Shown here one piece after another: positions 5,593 through 7,002 of a stretch of 7,002 nt of DNA. The notes beneath the pieces were generated by a model, which was given only the letters and a program-made list of their open reading frames with translations, was not told the DNA's origin and made no database searches. Every line of letters begins with the position of its first letter. Within the stretch, counting starts at the first letter, position 1. The stretch comes from Candidatus Aminicenantota bacterium (GTDB lineage: Bacteria > Acidobacteriota > Aminicenantia > Aminicenantales > Aminicenantaceae). The stretch is from the NCBI GenBank assembly GCA_023135995.1, contig JAGLRY010000090.1, forward strand, positions 1 through 7,002, in the 5' to 3' direction. The position numbers and the translations under genes are program-made.

Positions 5593-6905
5593 AAAAAAAA
5601 TATAAACATCGATTCTTGTATCTGATCCTTATTCTTTCTCTTACGGGATTTGGGCTCACCTGTGGAAAACACAGAGAGACAGACAAATATGAAGAGACAG
5701 AAATCGCCCAAAGTGAACCCGGTGCCAAGCGAAATCTCACGCAGCCTCCTGGCCAGCAGAGATTGGGTAAAAGAGGCCAACAAGCTGTAGGAAGAGGCGT
5801 GGGCCGAAGAGGACTCGGCAGAGTAACCAGGAATTGGGGCCCCTCGGATGTAATCGAATTGACCGATGAAGAAAAAGGTGCCATAGAGATTGAAACCGTC
5901 AGAGCAGCCTATATGCCACTCAAATCCAAACTTGCAGCTATGGGAAAAGTCCTTGAACATCCCTACAGAATGGCCATAGTCAGCTACGCCTTTCCTGCAC
6001 GGATCTCCCAGATTCACGCACGCATCGGGGATTGGGTAAAAAAAGGGCAAAAACTCGTCACGCTCCAGAGTGAAGAAGTGGGTAACGCCAAGTCGGATTT
6101 CTACAAAGCTCAGGCGGATTACGAATTGGCCAAAGTCAATTATGAAAGACAGAATAGGCTTTTTGACCGGGGAGTCGGCGCGCAGAAGGACTATCTGTCC
6201 TCAGCAGCGGATTTCAAGGTTGCGGAGGCCAATCTCAATGCCGCAGAGAAAAAACTCCATGTTCTGGGATTCAGCGAAGAAGAGGTCAAGGTCATCGCCG
6301 AAACGCATCAGATCAGCCCTATCATTACGCTGTATGCTCCCATCGGTGGAAAAATCACAATAAACAATGCTGTCCTCGGCGCGATGATCAACCAGGAAAC
6401 GGAAATCCTGACAGTCATGGATCCTACAATTCTCTGCATCGATGCGGAAATATACGAAAAAGATATCGCCAAAATAAGGGACAAACAACAAGTGGAAGTT
6501 AATGTCCCTGCCTACCCAGGAGATCACTTCACCGCTGAAGTCTGCTTCATCAGCGATGTTCTGAACGAAGAAACTCGAACGATCACCGTCCGCTCAGAGG
6601 TCAACAATGCAGACTACAAACTCAAGCCCGGGATGTTTGCCGATATACGGATTCTTTTAAACCATCAGACTAAGGCACTCGTCCTCCCCAAAGAGGCGAT
6701 CCTCGATGATGGAGATGACAAAATTGTCTTCATCACAAAAGTCGGTAAATATTATCCTCAAATCGTCGAAGTGGGAGCGAGTGAAGATTCTCTCGTCGAA
6801 ATTCTCAGAGGTATTCAAGAAGGAGACGAGATCGTAACCAAAGGCAATTTCCAGCTCAAATCCAAACTCTATGACGAGATTTTAAAGAAAGGGCATGTCC
6901 ATTAG
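5589..6905 (+). CDS. CusB/CzcB-type periplasmic adaptor (membrane fusion protein) of RND metal efflux
   Basis: This 438-residue adaptor would bridge the inner-membrane RND pump and the outer-membrane channel. An export signal covers about residues 1-24; Cys25 follows GLT, a poor lipobox, so lipidation is uncertain. The core has a first lipoyl half (about 131-162, with ARIGDWVKKGQKLVTL), a helical hairpin (about 165-240), a second lipoyl half (about 248-275, LYAPIGGKI), a beta-barrel (about 282-355, including LKPGMFADI) and a membrane-proximal domain to the end (GIQEGDEIVTKGNF). Residues 47-81 form a Gly/Arg/Lys/Gln-rich low-complexity linker with about ten basic and no acidic residues, which is unusual. 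The N-terminal Met trio used by E. coli CusB for copper is not evident, so the metal may differ. The protein ends GHVH. AAGGAG lies 7 nt before the ATG, which overlaps the channel stop. Confidence 0.92.
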   Translation: MKKKYKHRFLYLILILSLTGFGLTCGKHRETDKYEETEIAQSEPGAKRNLTQPPGQQRLGKRGQQAVGRGVGRRGLGRVTRNWGPSDVIELTDEEKGAIEIETVRAAYMPLKSKLAAMGKVLEHPYRMAIVSYAFPARISQIHARIGDWVKKGQKLVTLQSEEVGNAKSDFYKAQADYELAKVNYERQNRLFDRGVGAQKDYLSSAADFKVAEANLNAAEKKLHVLGFSEEEVKVIAETHQISPIITLYAPIGGKITINNAVLGAMINQETEILTVMDPTILCIDAEIYEKDIAKIRDKQQVEVNVPAYPGDHFTAEVCFISDVLNEETRTITVRSEVNNADYKLKPGMFADIRILLNHQTKALVLPKEAILDDGDDKIVFITKVGKYYPQIVEVGASEDSLVEILRGIQEGDEIVTKGNFQLKSKLYDEILKKGHVH

Positions 6906-6964
6906 TCTGTAGGGATGGACACTTGCAGTGAGTTTTATCCAACAACGCAACTGGAGAAGTCATA

Positions 6965-7002
6965 ATGATAGATAAACTGATTGAGTATGCGTTAAAACAC
7001 AG
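6965..7002 (+). CDS. Probable CusA/CzcA-type RND efflux pump, N-terminus (3' truncated by window)
   Basis: The ATG at 6965 opens a frame reading MIDKLIEYALKH to the window edge. This matches the very conserved start of heavy-metal RND pumps (M-I-x-K-I-I-E-x-x-x-K-x-R), which forms the first cytoplasmic amphipathic stretch before transmembrane helix 1. GGAG (6953-6956) lies 8 nt upstream. It follows the adaptor by 59 nt in the channel-adaptor-pump order expected of a CusCBA or CzcCBA operon. Only 12 codons are visible, so the call rests on that start motif and on context. The transmembrane residues that separate copper/silver pumps from zinc/cobalt/cadmium pumps are outside the window. Confidence 0.75.
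   Translation, partial: MIDKLIEYALKH

Noticed and set aside
5522..6050. Two long minus-strand ORFs opposite the adaptor start
   Set aside because: They lie antisense to a well-supported channel and adaptor pair in the normal operon order and encode no recognisable domain.
1..7002. CRISPR arrays, tRNA or rRNA genes, full insertion sequences
   Set aside because: I see no regularly spaced direct repeats, no cloverleaf-like segment and no transposase or recombinase coding frame in the window.

Overview
The window reads as chromosomal DNA of a Gram-negative, double-membrane bacterium of moderate GC. It carries TonB-dependent receptors (one with an N-terminal carboxypeptidase-regulatory-like domain), an RND-type tripartite efflux set and strong AGGAGG ribosome sites. 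The receptor style fits Bacteroidota, Acidobacteriota/Aminicenantes or related deep lineages; I cannot name the organism.

Layout: (1) 1-126, the last 41 codons of a TonB-dependent receptor entering from the left. (2) 219-497, a 92-residue small protein with its own sigma70-like promoter, followed after 98 nt by (3) 596-2890, a complete TonB-dependent receptor with a CxxC motif in its plug. (4) 2980-3687, a probable secreted HExxH zinc peptidase of unknown family. (5) 3688-3988, a gene-free stretch with two distinct inverted-repeat structures and the next promoter. (6) 3989-4267, a second 92-residue small protein, an ungapped paralogue of the first (39 of 92 residues identical by hand alignment). 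It is followed after 65 nt by (7) a CzcC/CusC-type outer-membrane channel, (8) a CusB/CzcB-type adaptor overlapping it by 4 nt, and (9) the first 12 codons of a probable CusA/CzcA-type RND pump that runs off the right edge.

The most interesting element is the pair of small proteins. Each has a hydrophobic N-terminus, an HTE motif, a CxxCHF motif and a C-terminal SRSPP that ends two residues before the stop. Each stands alone behind a promoter, directly upstream of an outer-membrane transport gene. This matches the plan of the DUF2946/CruR copper-responsive leader described in Bordetella pertussis: a nascent CxxC protein senses copper, and arrest on a C-terminal RAPP motif controls a downstream TonB transporter. 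Here the leader appears twice, once before a probable importer and once before a metal efflux operon. The end of leader 1 can also form a 14-position helix that buries the Shine-Dalgarno site of the receptor gene, which gives a concrete coupling mechanism.

Together the genes look like a transition-metal (possibly copper) homeostasis locus with uptake, export and nascent-chain control. Metal identity and regulation are inferences from sequence and have not been tested.
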